Below, in pieces: positions 30,201 to 42,088 of a stretch of 46,464 nucleotides of DNA; the stretch's first letter is position 1, and each line of letters begins with the position of its first letter. The position numbers and the translations under genes were made by a program. The notes beneath the pieces are model-generated. The model was not told the origin of the DNA. It ran no database searches and worked only from the letters and a program-made list of their open reading frames with translations. Origin of the DNA: Discostella pseudostelligera (lineage: Eukaryota; Bacillariophyta; Thalassiosirophyceae; Thalassiosirales; Thalassiosiraceae); contig JALLBK010000074.1 of assembly GCA_036940085.1 (NCBI GenBank), positions 1 through 46,464 on the forward strand, given 5' to 3'.

Positions 30201-33200
30201 TTAGACCCACGACAATGCCTTTGTATCCCTCAGCTTTGATACCGTGTTGACCCAGAAATCCTCTCCTTGCTTTAAGTGAACCTCCTTCCCATCCACAATT
30301 ACGGATAGTGCCGATTGATCGAACACGTTCGACGGTTCAAGCATTGAAAGGAAATAACGAACTTCATCACTCAATTGCTCCCTACCAGCCACAGCTGGCC
30401 GACAGATAAAAACTTCTACATTGGATCCACCAATATCCGCCGTCTCGCTTCGAAGAACGACACTCCAGCTCGGCGCAAACTTCTTGGGCACAGGCGCTGC
30501 ACCCAATTTAGCCTCAAACAAGTTTACATTGTTCGACACGGCAGATTCCACTGTACTTATCCCATCACTCTCCTCAAAGAACACTTCTACCTTGTCACTC
30601 AAATCCAACCCCATAGCTTTCCGCAATTGCTGAATGGCATTGATAAGCTCACGAGATTGTCCAGCCGAAATAATGGCTTCATCTTGGGTGCAGTCAACGG
30701 CAACGACAACATCCCCACCTGCAGTGGCGGTAGATTCCCATTGATCGCCCTCCTTCGAAAAGGAGAGTTTCGACACGAGGTCATCTGCAGTACTGATGGC
30801 AAGACCATCGAAGTCCAATTCTCCTTTTTCGAGGCATGCCACAGCGTCCTATAATCACGAGGTCAAAACAGGTGAGTGGCAGATAGATCAAAAAAGGCAA
30901 TTAAAAAGTAAGATAGAGCGGTTACTCACTGCATGAGACATGGAGGTTACATAAGTCTTGAATTCGCTCATTTTCTTGCCAAGCTTCCTCCCTAGAGTGT
31001 TGAAATTGGGAGTCAATGCCAGCGTGACCCACTCATGTTCCGCCTCTTTTGGCACAATAACCAAATCCCAAGCATTCAATTCAGACAAGATGTAGGCCTT
31101 CAATGACCCATTGAGACTCTCCACGACATTGGCCGACGGATTGCGCAGAATGACAGTGACACACTTTACAGGTGTCCGAAGAGAGATATTGCGCTTCTCT
31201 CGGACATTACGCCCATTCTCAACAATGATTTGAAGTGTCTCCATGGCCTCAACGGCATTGACATTCAGACGACTTTCATCGTAAGTTGGAACATTGAGGA
31301 AATGGACAGAATCACTCTTACCCGGCATGACAGGGTTGGATGATCCTCCTCCATTCGCCGCCTCGGCATAAGAAGGTTGCAATTTCCTCAAATGTTGGTA
31401 GAAGTACTCAGTGATGAAGGGTGTGAAAGGCGCCATTAGAATAGTCACATCCAATAAGACATCGTATAGGACTTGCAATCCGATCTCAGACTCTGCTCCT
31501 CCTCCCTTAAGACGATCGCGATTCAAGCGGACGTACCAATTGGTTAGCTGAGAGACGAAGCGTACCAATGCCGGCATGACAGTGTAGAGGCGATAGGCGG
31601 CCATTTCCTCGTGAACGAATTTAATGAGACCCTGTGTGGCAGCAGAAATCCACACATCGGTTGGATTCACTGTAGCTCTCACTGTGTCCGAATTGGGAGC
31701 GAATTTGCTGCCACTGTTCGATTCCCAACGCTCCATATTTTGGAAGAAAAATCGAACTGCATTGTAGAGCGGCAAGAATACTTCCTTGACGACACCCAGC
31801 ACCCCAGGTTCTTGAAATTTGAGACTTTCAGCCCGAACCACAGGGGAATTGATGAGATACATCCTTAACGCGTCCGCTCCATACTTGGAGATGACCAAGT
31901 TTGGATCAGGGTAGTTCTTCAGACGCTTCGACATTTTCTTCCCATCACCTGCCAACACCAATCCGTTGACAATCAAATTCTTAAACGCAGGCTGGTCAAA
32001 TAGCGCCGTACTCAGCACCATTAGCGTGTAAAACCAACCTCGCGTCTGATCTAATCCCTCAGCAATGAAGTCGGCGGGAAAGCCTTTCTCGAATTCCTCC
32101 TTATTCTCAAATGGATAATGCTTCTGTGCGTAAGGCATAGAGCCTGATTCAAACCAACAATCGAACACTTCATCGACACGACGCAATACCGTCCCTGGAT
32201 TTAACTTCGAGGGGATAGTGATTTCGTCCACCACATCCTTGTGCAAGTCGGTAACACGCACGCCACTCAACTCAGCCAATTCATCGACGCTTCCCACGCA
32301 AATCACCTCGTCCATGCTCTCGCTGCACCAAATGGGAATAGGAGTTCCCCAGAAGCGATTTCTGCTCACGGCCCAATCACGTGCATCAACCAGCCAGCTG
32401 TGAAACCGACCCTCTTTGACTTGATTGGGTACCCAATACGTCTTTTTGTTATTCTCAACAATCCTATCGCGAATTTCTTCCACCTTGATGAACCACGAGG
32501 GTACTGCCTTGTAAATAAGTGGAGTATCCGATCGCCAGCAGAAGGGATAGCTGTGATCAAGATTATCCTTCTGAACAAGCCGACCCTTGTCTTTGATAAT
32601 TTTGATGAGTGTATCGTCTGCCTTCTTAACATGCAATCCTTTCACTTCGGGGACTGTGTCCGTAAAGAGGCCATTACTATCGACGGGACAGGGGAGGTCC
32701 TTCCCCTTTTGGATAACTCCATGGGATAGGCAGACACGGTAATCGTCCTCACCGAAGGCAGGTGCTTGATGGACGATACCAGTACCGGCGTCATCGGTAA
32801 CGTAGTTATCAGAGAGAATGCGGAAGTATTCACCAGATCCTTCCGTGGAGGTGAAGTAATCAAAGATGGGCTGATAACGTTTGCCGACCAAGTCTGCACC
32901 AACATAGGTAGCCTCAACGGTGAAGAGTTCATCAGCCATCGCGGGCTTATATTTTTTCTTGTTGTTCATGATAGGGAACAATTGTGCAAGCCTCGACTTG
33001 GCAAGAATGTACCTCGTTCCAGCCTTCTTGTCCAAAATCTTTACATATTCCATAGTAGGATGGACACATAAAGCAATATTGCTCGGCAACGTCCAAGGAG
33101 TCGTCGTCCACGCCAAAAAGCTTACTCCATCCTCCTCCTTCAATGGGAAATTCACCACCACGGCTGGATCACGCACATCCTTGTAATTCAACCCCGCCTC

Positions 33201-34004
33201 AAAGTTACTAAGTGGTGTCCCACAAGCCGTACTGAATGGCATAACCTTGTACCCCTGATATACCAAATCCTTCTTGAACAACTCCTTGAATACCCACCAT
33301 ACACTCTCCATAAACGTCGGATCCATCGTCTTGTAATCATTTTCAAAGTCAATCCACCGCCCTAGACGAGTTACCGTCCGTTCCCACTCCTTGGTGTACC
33401 GCGTTACAATGCCACGACATGTGTCATTGTACTTATCCACACCCATTTCCAATACCTGATCCCGATGGGTAATGTTGAGCATTTGATCAATTTCATATTC
33501 CACCGGTAGGCCGTGACAATCCCAACCAGCACGACGGGAGACATGATGACCAGTCTGGCAAGCGTAGCGGGTGACTACGTCTTTGATGGTGCCCGCGAGG
33601 ATGTGGCCGTAGTGCGGTAGGCCGGTGGCGAAGGGTGGGCCGTCGTAGAAGGTGTATTCCTGAATTTTTTATTGGGCATACATAATGAATGATGATATGT
33701 GAGATGCCAATATTTACAACATGGCGATACCGCATGCACATGCCAATTATTACTGTTACTGAACTCCAACTCTCTCCGTTTTCGACCAGCCATAGAAACG
33801 CTAGTATCCATCTACCAAATCTCATTTAATCTCTCTAGATTATTGATCGCCGACTCCTCAACTCTCTCAATCTCTCACTCTCACCTTGTCACCTCTCGCC
33901 AAGCTCAATGCATCCTGGCTCTTGAACGTTTCCTCCGCAGCCCACTTGGCGCAGATATCTTCTTCCGTTTTAGCAAAATCGAGTGTTGGTGGGAGGTTGG
34001 CCAT
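30201..34004 (-). CDS. IARS1: Cytosolic isoleucyl-tRNA synthetase
   Basis: Three exons on the minus strand: 34004-33885, 33659-30930 and 30848-30201 (introns 225 and 81 bases, both phase 0), 1165 residues, in the range of eukaryotic cytosolic IleRS. The start MANLPPTLDFAKTEEDI is the usual short lead into the class I catalytic domain. Signatures: FYDGPPFATGLPHYGH (HIGH-type HYGH, 56-59), GWDCHGLPVEYEID, the editing-domain AWTTTPWTLPSN, DWAVSRNRFWGTPIP, and KMSKRLKNYPDPN (KMSKS variant, about 611). Anticodon-binding and C-terminal domains follow. No targeting peptide. All exons are intact. E2F-like sites lie about 105-150 bases upstream of the ATG. Confidence 0.95.
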
Positions 34005-34107
34005 GTTAGTAGTTCGGGTTGTATGATAATATGGTGGTCGGCGGCGGCATGATGAAGATATGGTATTATTATGGATGGGGGTGCAATTGAATGGCGTTCT
34101 CTTGGTG

Positions 34108-34375
34108 TTCCCGCTATTTTCACACCGTTCACCCATCCCTCCCGCCATATTAGTAAACACTAGCGTCGGAACTAGTAGGAAATTCAAATTCAAATCTACG
34201 TAGAAAGGAACCCAGTACGACAATTTTGAATTCGAGAATTCCCCGATGTAGAGTCATGAAACTAATTTTATCATTTGAATTTGAATGCGAGAAAATAGAA
34301 AATAGAATGTCATAAATAAAGAGAAAGCGCCACGCTGCGCCACGCCACTCGCTATCCTGAACTCCCGCCATTTCC
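34108..34375. promoter_or_regulatory. IleRS upstream region with E2F-like sites
   Basis: CTCCCGCCATATT (34139-34151) and ACTCCCGCCATTTCC (34361-34375) match the motif seen in other spacers; TTCCCGCTATTTT (34108-34120) is a weaker version. AT-rich words (ATTCAAATTCAAATC at about 34181, ATTTGAATTTGAATG at 34275) lie between. Apart from these I see nothing to annotate between 34005 and about 34570. Confidence 0.4.
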
Positions 34376-34572
34376 ACGAGATATTTAACGGAGGGCCGCC
34401 GGCACCCGCCACCACTTGCCATTTCCAAACACTCAACCTCTCTCCAATCGATCATCTCAACCAACAACATCGATAATCAGTGATGAATGATGAGGTGAAA
34501 AGATAGGTGTTGCATGTTCAGATTTAAGAGAGGAAGTGGAAGCACAACAATCAAATGCAGGCAAGTCTTAAA

Positions 34573-34854
34573 TTACGTTAGTCGATTGTAGATCAAAGAC
34601 AAGTATCGGTTTGATACATCATAATATGAGATAAAGTTTCCATCGAAGTCAGTCCTCACAAGTCGTCGTATCGACATCTGAGCCATGAACACGGACGGAA
34701 AGAGAGCCGAGTGGATGAGTGGGGGACGCAACAACTTTCCTAGCAACATAGTCATAGAGTCGGCGGAGACAATGTTGGTGCTGCCAATTGTAATGCCACG
34801 TCTCCCGCTGATTAGTCCAGATGCACCGTTCTTCACAGATTTGCGATCCTTCAC
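34573..34854 (-). other. Open frame between kinase and IleRS, possible 3' exon or small gene
   Basis: The frame encodes about 93 residues (NGASGLISGRRGITIGSTN; LVRTDFDGNFISYYDVSN) and extends upstream to a possible acceptor GGAAGCAG near 34895, with a GTAAGC donor near 34965, an intron length usual for this genome. Joining it to the kinase would need a change of frame near the kinase stop at 34984, so I do not merge them. It resembles no family I know. Confidence 0.22.
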
Positions 34855-34983
34855 GAGTGATGTGCCGCTATTCCACTGCTTCCAAGCATGTACAGATTAT
34901 TCCCATCATCATCATTTTTATCTGCAATCGTTTGGAGGACGCAAGATGAGCTTACCGTCCCAGAGTTCCTGCGATGGAGAACA

Positions 34984-37900
34984 TCAGGGCTCAAGCATTT
35001 GTTTCACCAAACGTTCCAACTTCTCAATCTTTGCATCCTGATCCTTTATCACATCCAACAACCTTGCATTAACATCGTCGGCCGAATTTCCAAAATTGTG
35101 TAATATCTGATTTGCGACTGCGGAACCACCCCTGTCACTTCGTGATGCTACTGTTGTTGCTGATGCTGATTTTGGTGCATGCAATTGTGGCTTTGGCGGC
35201 GGTGGTGGTACGCCACGGCTGGTAGTCGTCTGTTCGCGTGAACTAGTGCGCTTTTCGGTACGATCACCAGAAGCTGAGCGGCTTTTGGTGCGATCGCTTG
35301 AGCCAGATCGGCTACTTTGGATGGCAGGATCCTTCGATGGCGGCGATGGAGCTGACTCGCTTCCCTGACGGTTGGGACTGGAACGAGACGCTGGCGATCT
35401 GGGAGACTTTGGTTCGCCCAATTGTTCTTTCCCGCTACTACCTCCGGCTTTCCTGTTTGACAACTCCGCATTCGATTCGCTAACAATACTTTGTGCAATT
35501 GGTGCTTTTTGTTGAGACTGTTCTAGCGCCGTCGTCTCCCCATTTTCGTTCATCCTTAACCAGAGATGGGCCAATGCCTGCTTAGCACTCAATCGCTTCG
35601 CTGGATCTTTCTCTAGTAGCTTTCGTACAAAATCCAAGGCCTCGTAGGATATTTTATCCCATTTTTCATCCGGAAATGGAGGATCATCACAGGATATTCT
35701 TCTGAATAGTTGCTGCCGATTTTTGCCGTTGAATGGGGTATCTCCGCTTAATAGAAGGTAGGTCGTAACTCCAATGCTCCACATGTCCACCTTTTGATGA
35801 GAGAAGAAAGGAAATGTTTGAGTACACCTCAATAATTGGTGAAGGCGTTAACATTGTTCTAAGATGACACTCACCTTTTGGTCGTATGGCTTTCGATTAA
35901 TTACCTCGGGAGCTAGTAATCATCAGAGAGATGATGTGAGCACAGAAGAATGAACAAGATTTCATCCTCGTCGGGAAAAAAATATCGAACTTACCAACGA
36001 AGAACGGCGTACCACACTGACTTGTTAAGCTATTCGGCGCGTGTACATGCTGGGCAAATCCGAAATCGGCCAATCGAATGTCTAGATCATCCCTCTTACT
36101 CCTAAGCAGATAATTCCTTGGCTTGATATCACAATGCGCAAACCCCCTCGAATGGACAAAGTCCATCGCCTCGCACATGTTGCGAATAACCTGTCTTGCC
36201 TCGTCTTCGGAGTATGTTCCCTTCTCATTCAAACGCTCACACAAATCCCCACCTCTCTCAAGTTCCATCACTACAAAATGACATCTATCCTCCTCGAAGT
36301 AATCGATCATGGGGCAAATGTATTTGTGATGCAGGCCAGACATGATAAGTACCTCCTCGAATACTGCAGCATCAACCGAGGGTTCAATTTTTTTACGCAA
36401 TATGCATTTCACAGCCACTTGCCGTCCAGTAACACGATGGACACCACGACAGACTGTGGAGAACGTCCCGCTCTTGATCTGTATCGATGATTGAATTGAA
36501 TAATTAGATTATAAGGGAGTGAGAGGGTACAGACAGAAAAAGAAGTGGACCGACAGATAGAGCAAATAAAAGCATTCCACCCGCAACACACTCTCCTTCC
36601 CCACCTTCCAATACATCTCATAGGCCTCATCTCGTTTCATTTCACGCTCACCTTCTTATTCAACTGATAAATCTCCCTAAACGGCCGTCCTCGACACCCC
36701 TCCGGAAACTGTGGGAACATACTCCGAGCCATACTCCTCCGAATACCATAACTAATCCATTCGACAGAATTCTTTACATTGTCTCGATGATCAGCCGCAT
36801 TCCGAAGATGATGTACTGAATCATCAATTACCGATAGCTCGACGGCGTAGGTCTTGGCACGGGGCCGAGTGGTCCCTCCACCGCCATCCTGTTCCCCCTC
36901 AACATGATCATCGTCAAAATCATCGTCCTCATCTTCGGCACACGTGACACGGATAGGAAAGGTGAATGTCCCACTTCCACTTCCACTTCCACCACCCTTC
37001 TTCGTCTTTGTTAGATGATGACTACTCCCACCACCACCACCACCGGTGCGTGACGTTCTCGACGTGGTACTACGATCAATGCCATCCGTATCTTCCATGC
37101 CCCCCCCACCGCCATCCTCACCCTCTTCCTCCTCGTCATCATCATCTTCATACACCACCACCGATGCATCCCAAACACACCCACGTGGATTGAAACTCAC
37201 ATCATAGATCATATATCGATCGCCAACACGTGGTGGCTCCGTCAAGGCACTACTCACGGCATGGACGGTCCGTCCTAACAATTCCAAATCGGTCTCCAAT
37301 GGAGTGGTGGTAGCAGCTCCACCAGTATTCTCTTCGTCGCCGCCACTTCCACTTGCACCAACATAACTACTACCATCCAATCCAGTCATCATGGCCATTC
37401 GGGGAACATAGCGTGGTAACACCATCTTGTATGATCGAAAGGTCCTACTGGCCGCGGCGGTCCCCAACGAAGAGAGTAATGAACTTTGAGCACTCTTGTT
37501 CAAATCACGTAGGAGCCGAGCCGAGGAGGGTTGTAATTCATTTTGCCCCCCTCCTCCTCCACCACCACCACCACCGCCACCGCCATTGCCAGAGCGAGTG
37601 CTTGTTCCAATAATTGAGGGTGAGAAGACACTGGTGCTACCGATGGAGACAACACTTTGTGCCGAGGATTTGTACCGTGTTGAGCTGCTATTGCTTTCTC
37701 GCCGTCGTGTCAGTGGTTGATGTTGTGGTGATGGATGATGTTGTTGTTGTTGTTGTGCTGAATGCGGTTGTTGAGAAGATTGGGAATGGGAATGATGGGA
37801 AGAAGCATGATGTCGTCCTCCTCCCCCATCATTATTGTTGCTACTGCTGCCACCTCGGGAAATTATTCCAACCCCCGCAGTTCCTCCTCCGCCACTGCCA

Positions 37901-38664
37901 CCAGTTGTTGCACCTCCACCACTAGTGGCACCACCCCCGCCACCACCACCACCACGAGCATGCATCGTTAAACTTCCTAGACCAGAAGTGATGGCACTTC
38001 CCAAGCTTCCCGCCACACCCAATCTTCCTCCTCCCCCCGTGGTGGATGATGAGGTGGTGGCAGTAGTAGTAGTCGTGGAGGGTGGTGGTTTTTCATGGGC
38101 CCGTTGCTGCTGCTGGTCATGCTGCTGCTGGCGCTGCTGGCGATGACGAGAAGAGGTGCTCCCATTGACATGTCGATCTGAAGAATGATTTGGTTGATGA
38201 TGCGACGATGACGACGAAGTTGATATTCGTGGATGAGAGCGGCTAGAGGAAGAGCGTGGTGTGGATGTCGATGTTCGATCGGTAGAACGCCGCTGCTGCT
38301 GCTGTTGCTGTTGGTGGTGCAGTTGCCGGTAGCGGCCTGTACTACTGGATGTGGTGGTGGCCCTGGCCATGGCCGATGGCCCCGACGACGATGACGACGC
38401 CGCTACTTGGGATTTTGAAGTGTGATGACCACTGCTGCTGCTGCTTCCCCCGCCGCCACCAGCTCCGCCACTGCTGCTACTGCTTACCCCCACGCGAGTA
38501 TGAGAGCTGCTGCTAATACCTGATCCAGACGCAGTTGCTGCTCCGGGAGTCCCAGAGGATGACGACGACGACGAGGGGGGAGGATCTCCGGCGCCGCCGC
38601 CAGACGGCTTCTTTTTGGAAGAACGCGCAAATTTCATCATTGTATCTATTTGTTGGAATGCCAA
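34984..38664 (-). CDS. CAMK-like Ser/Thr protein kinase with long low-complexity N-terminus
   Basis: Four exons on the minus strand: 38664-36652, 36478-35995, 35912-35875 and 35790-34984; introns 173, 82 and 84 bases; 1113 residues. The splice at 36651/36479 joins REIYQLNKK to IKSGTFSTV, rebuilding a standard kinase start, so the 671-residue upstream frame is part of the gene. That region is rich in Ser, Gly, His and Gln with poly-Gly and poly-Gln runs (Gly run near 37550-37590). Kinase motifs: loop SGTFSTVCRG, VAVK (Lys695), FEEVLIM, HCDIKPRN (Asp788), DFG (809-811), CGTPFFVAPE, DMWSIGVTTYLLLSG. HRD is HCD, so this is a non-RD kinase, but catalytic residues remain. A Ser/Arg/Pro tail ends in a short coiled coil (AKIEKLERLVKQML). 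Fold is closest to CaMK/CDPK types; no EF-hands. Confidence 0.85.
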
Positions 38665-38973
38665 TGAATCTCTCCCTCTCTCTGTGTGTGTGTGTTTTTA
38701 TTTGCTGTTAAGATGCCTATGTTATTATTAGTGACTTAGTTTGCGTATCAATTGCGTCTCTAGGTTTGTCCCTACGAGAACTGCGGATGTCATGGTCGAA
38801 GATCCGTCCCTGTCTTTTTGTCTATGATTTCGAGGCCGGCAGCGAGCAGTAATAGCGAGAAGTGCAGAGAGAACAACAATGAGAGATTGGGAGAAAAGCA
38901 AGCATGTTCATGTGCTTAAAAATTGAAAATGGCCCAAAAAATGAAATAGATCAGAGGAATTAGTACGATCTTT

Positions 38974-38987
38974 CTCCCCGCCAAATT
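38974..38987. promoter_or_regulatory. E2F-like site upstream of the kinase
   Basis: CTCCCCGCCAAATT lies about 310 bases upstream of the kinase ATG, in a 718-base spacer (38665-39382) bounded by the kinase start and the Vms1 stop. The spacer also has a short CT/GT microsatellite at about 38672-38697 next to the kinase. I see no gene in it. Confidence 0.35.
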
Positions 38988-39382
38988 CAGCAGAGTGAGC
39001 ATAGATACATCTGTCCTGGGGAATTCTGGGAAAGAATGAATTGGCGAGGATTGAGTAGGAGGATTAAATAGAAATTATCGCTCAATACGACTGGTTGGGA
39101 CTATGGAAACTGGTCGGTTTCGGAACCAGATTATCTATTGCGTCGATTTTGATGGCGCCAATTATGATATGAATATGGCATGAAGTATTGTCCATGATGA
39201 ATCGACTTGGAACAGCCACAGATACGGGGTTGGGGGTTGACCATTATGTTGGTGAAATTCAATAGAATGGAAGAGTGTCGGTTTGGTATAGTATCTACTA
39301 TCTTTGACGATGCCTGTTAATTTTCTTTTTCAGTCTACGACAATTATATTGTACTCCTAATCAATGCTGCATTATGCTCTCC

Positions 39383-41611
39383 TCATTTTCCTCCTCCCAA
39401 ACGTGCTGTCGCCGCCGCAGCCATGAGCTCCCTCTGATGTCGTTTCACACACTCAGTACTACAATAGGCATAGTCAAGTCTTTGGAACATTTGGGATCGT
39501 CGTTTCCCCTTGACAATCTTCTGACAAAAATCACATACGTTGGTGGCGGATGATGGTTTTGGCTTCAACCCATCTCTAATACGTTTGGCATCTTCTTCCT
39601 GTTTTAGTTTGGCAAGACGTGCCTGTTCTTCGGCCTGTTCCCTCTCTGCTTCCTCCTTCTCAATGGCACGATTCTCCTTCTGTCGAGCGCGTTGACGTCG
39701 TTTCTTCTCAAGTGCCTTGGCTTTTTTCAATTGTACATCCGACTCGGAGAGTGCTGGACCAACCTTGGCACCCTCATCCCATGAACAGTATTCCTCACCT
39801 AACGTCCCACGTGCCAATCGAAAGGATTCACGATGTTTGTCCGACGCAGCGACAAAGTAGGGTACACGTCCTCGTACATCCACGGCACAGGGATTGGCAT
39901 GTCCGTGGATTAGAAGTGCAGTTAGTAGTGCAGTAGCGTTTGGGTGGGTACATGAGGATGCAAGATGGAGTGGCGTGAAGCATTCCGGTCCTCCACCAGT
40001 GTTGATGTCGTAACCGATAGATCCCTCTTGTCCATTGTGATTATTGTCGCATGTTGTTGTCGTTGTCAGCGTCTCGTCGACACATTTTTCTTGAGACTCC
40101 TTCAAGTCCAAGAGGTCTAATAGCTCCATTAAACGATTCAAATCACCGTCTTGAATAGCCTCGTGCAACGGTGTATATGGTTTCACGTCAACTACTGCCG
40201 ACTCTTGCAACGTTCTTTCTGCAATCTCCTTCGTTTGTAATGAATCCTCCATGTTCTTCTTCGTCACGACCTCATTCCCGAAATCCTTCGTCTCATCATC
40301 TCCCAGAGATGTTGCGCCAATTCTACTCCTACTTCGACATCCCCCCTCTGTCATCTCACGTAAAGTGCAACTCAAAAGACATTCCAACACCGCACTCGCT
40401 GCCTCCAATGTCGGTCTACCCACATCCAATGGTATATTCCTCCATCGATCATCCTTCTTATCCAATAGTCCATTACTACCAGCTCCACCACTACTGGTAG
40501 CATTCCCATCATCGGTATTATTGGTGTACAAGTAATCTCGTCTCATACCCTTGGGACAACTGACATACACCCCCACACAATTGTTAGTATGGACGTATCC
40601 CATTCCCTTCCAATTCTTCCATGTCTCATGCACATCAGATCGTAATTGCCGCTCGCCCTCACGACGTAATTGGGCACCAATGCTTTTGGCCTTGTGTTTC
40701 GATTGATCATGATTGGATTGAGAGCCACCTTGGCCTTTACGGACAGTGTAGCGTGTCGATGTCTTGTGGGCGATCATGGTCATTATTGGTGAGGTGGAGT
40801 GTTTGGTTTGTTGTTGAATGGAATAGACGGCTGAGGCGAAACGACCACTTTGGAGTAGTATTACGATGATGGTTGGAGCAGAGGAGGAAGAAGGAGAAGA
40901 TGCGATTGAAGAGTGATGTAGTCGTTCCCAGAAAGTGAGTAGAATTTGTGCCACTGACGATACCTTCCAATTGGGATTGTCACGTAGGTAATTAATGGGA
41001 AGGAGAACGCTTGGTATTTCAATCGCTTGCATTGTTTTACTGTCAGTTCTGTTTGAAGATGATGCCTCCGACTTTTTTGCAGTGTCGGCATTGGTAGCTG
41101 ATGGCATCGCTTCGAGCGGTAGAAGGATCGTGGGAGGTCGCCCCATCCTCTGGAGCACTACATTCTTGTCATCTTTATTGTGTGATATTTTGGTTGTAGA
41201 CTTGGACGCAGGAGCATGTCTACCTCCTCGATCAAGATTTTCGCGTCTGTAATTGTTGTTGCCATCATACTCTTCCACTACCCCTCCTGTCAATGAACGA
41301 TGCGATGATGTAGACGTCGAGGATTCGTCATCCTCTGATATATCGACAAGTTTGTCATTATCATCATCAGAAGACGACGATGATGCATACCCACCGCCAC
41401 TCCATTTACCCCGGATAGCAATCGCTGCTGCTCCATGCCGCTGCTTGGATTTCATTTCAGTGATGATGGCGCCATCCTCTCCTTCCTCTCTCCCATCATT
41501 GTTTGCAATTATCTTCACGAGCGTCTCGCGGACTTCAGAGGAATAAAATGGAAATGACGTTGGCGATGACGGCGACATGAACATACTTTTGTGCTGATGT
41601 AGTTGTGCCAA
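39383..41611 (-). CDS. VMS1: Vms1/ANKZF1 family peptidyl-tRNA hydrolase
   Basis: Single exon, 742 residues. The family releases nascent chains from peptidyl-tRNA on stalled 60S subunits in ribosome quality control. The VLRF1 domain (about 245-420) includes IVILLQSGRFASAVYS, AHKTSTRYTVRKGQGGSQ with the catalytic Gln298, and RREGERQLRSDVHE. Two ankyrin repeats follow (YTPLHEAIQDGDLNRLMELL; FTPLHLASSCTHPNATALL, about 495-610), then a Lys/Glu coiled coil (640-700) and a treble-clef zinc motif CDFCQ...YCSTEC. The tail RELMAAAATAR (727-737) fits the VCP-interacting motif R-x5-AA-x2-R exactly, so it should bind Cdc48/p97. The N-terminal C2H2 finger of yeast and human proteins is replaced by a Ser/Asp-rich stretch. 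Its promoter is shared with the gene at 42089. Confidence 0.93.
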   Translation of the reverse strand: MAQLHQHKSMFMSPSSPTSFPFYSSEVRETLVKIIANNDGREEGEDGAIITEMKSKQRHGAAAIAIRGKWSGGGYASSSSSDDDNDKLVDISEDDESSTSTSSHRSLTGGVVEEYDGNNNYRRENLDRGGRHAPASKSTTKISHNKDDKNVVLQRMGRPPTILLPLEAMPSATNADTAKKSEASSSNRTDSKTMQAIEIPSVLLPINYLRDNPNWKVSSVAQILLTFWERLHHSSIASSPSSSSAPTIIVILLQSGRFASAVYSIQQQTKHSTSPIMTMIAHKTSTRYTVRKGQGGSQSNHDQSKHKAKSIGAQLRREGERQLRSDVHETWKNWKGMGYVHTNNCVGVYVSCPKGMRRDYLYTNNTDDGNATSSGGAGSNGLLDKKDDRWRNIPLDVGRPTLEAASAVLECLLSCTLREMTEGGCRSRSRIGATSLGDDETKDFGNEVVTKKNMEDSLQTKEIAERTLQESAVVDVKPYTPLHEAIQDGDLNRLMELLDLLDLKESQEKCVDETLTTTTTCDNNHNGQEGSIGYDINTGGGPECFTPLHLASSCTHPNATALLTALLIHGHANPCAVDVRGRVPYFVAASDKHRESFRLARGTLGEEYCSWDEGAKVGPALSESDVQLKKAKALEKKRRQRARQKENRAIEKEEAEREQAEEQARLAKLKQEEDAKRIRDGLKPKPSSATNVCDFCQKIVKGKRRSQMFQRLDYAYCSTECVKRHQRELMAAAATARLGGGK

Positions 41612-41860
41612 CTGATATTATTTGTTCGACTCCGATAATGGATGCCTGCTGACTTCGGATATGCTAGGAAAATATTGTGCCCCTAAGAGTGAGGAAGAGG
41701 GAAGATGATCGATGACCGAGAAGGTTGGCTGTATGGTAGCTGCGGAGGTGGATTCAATTACTCTACCTACGATACCTACTTTCTGTCTGGTCATGGTCAC
41801 CGACTTTCGATGTGTGGCGTTGGAAGACGGACGGATGATGATGACGAAGAGATATTATGG

Positions 41861-41966
41861 TCTCCCGCCAAAAGATACCATACGAATTCCCACGCAGTGC
41901 TTTTCCCTGCCTGCCGCGATATCTATTCCCGCCAAATATTCTAACGACGATTTGGCGGGAAATTTG
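41861..41966. promoter_or_regulatory. Divergent promoter with three E2F-like sites
   Basis: TCTCCCGCCAAAAG (41861-41874), ATTCCCGCCAAATATT (41925-41940) and, in opposite orientation, TTTGGCGGGAAATTTG (41951-41966). The last is a full match to the canonical E2F/DP site TTTGGCGGGAAA. The last two form an inverted pair about 10 bases apart. They lie 126-230 bases before the ATG at 42089 and 250-355 before the Vms1 ATG at 41611. Confidence 0.6.
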
Positions 41967-42088
41967 AATTGAATTTTAAATGTTACCCTACGGAACATCA
42001 ACACCACCTATCACCCATCACCGCGTCATGATCTTGACCATGACGCCAAGATATTATTGCCTTATGATCGCAATACCACGCATCAACA

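Noticed and set aside
37353..38146. Several Pro/His-rich plus-strand open frames
   Set aside because: Shadows of the triplet repeats in the kinase's low-complexity head.
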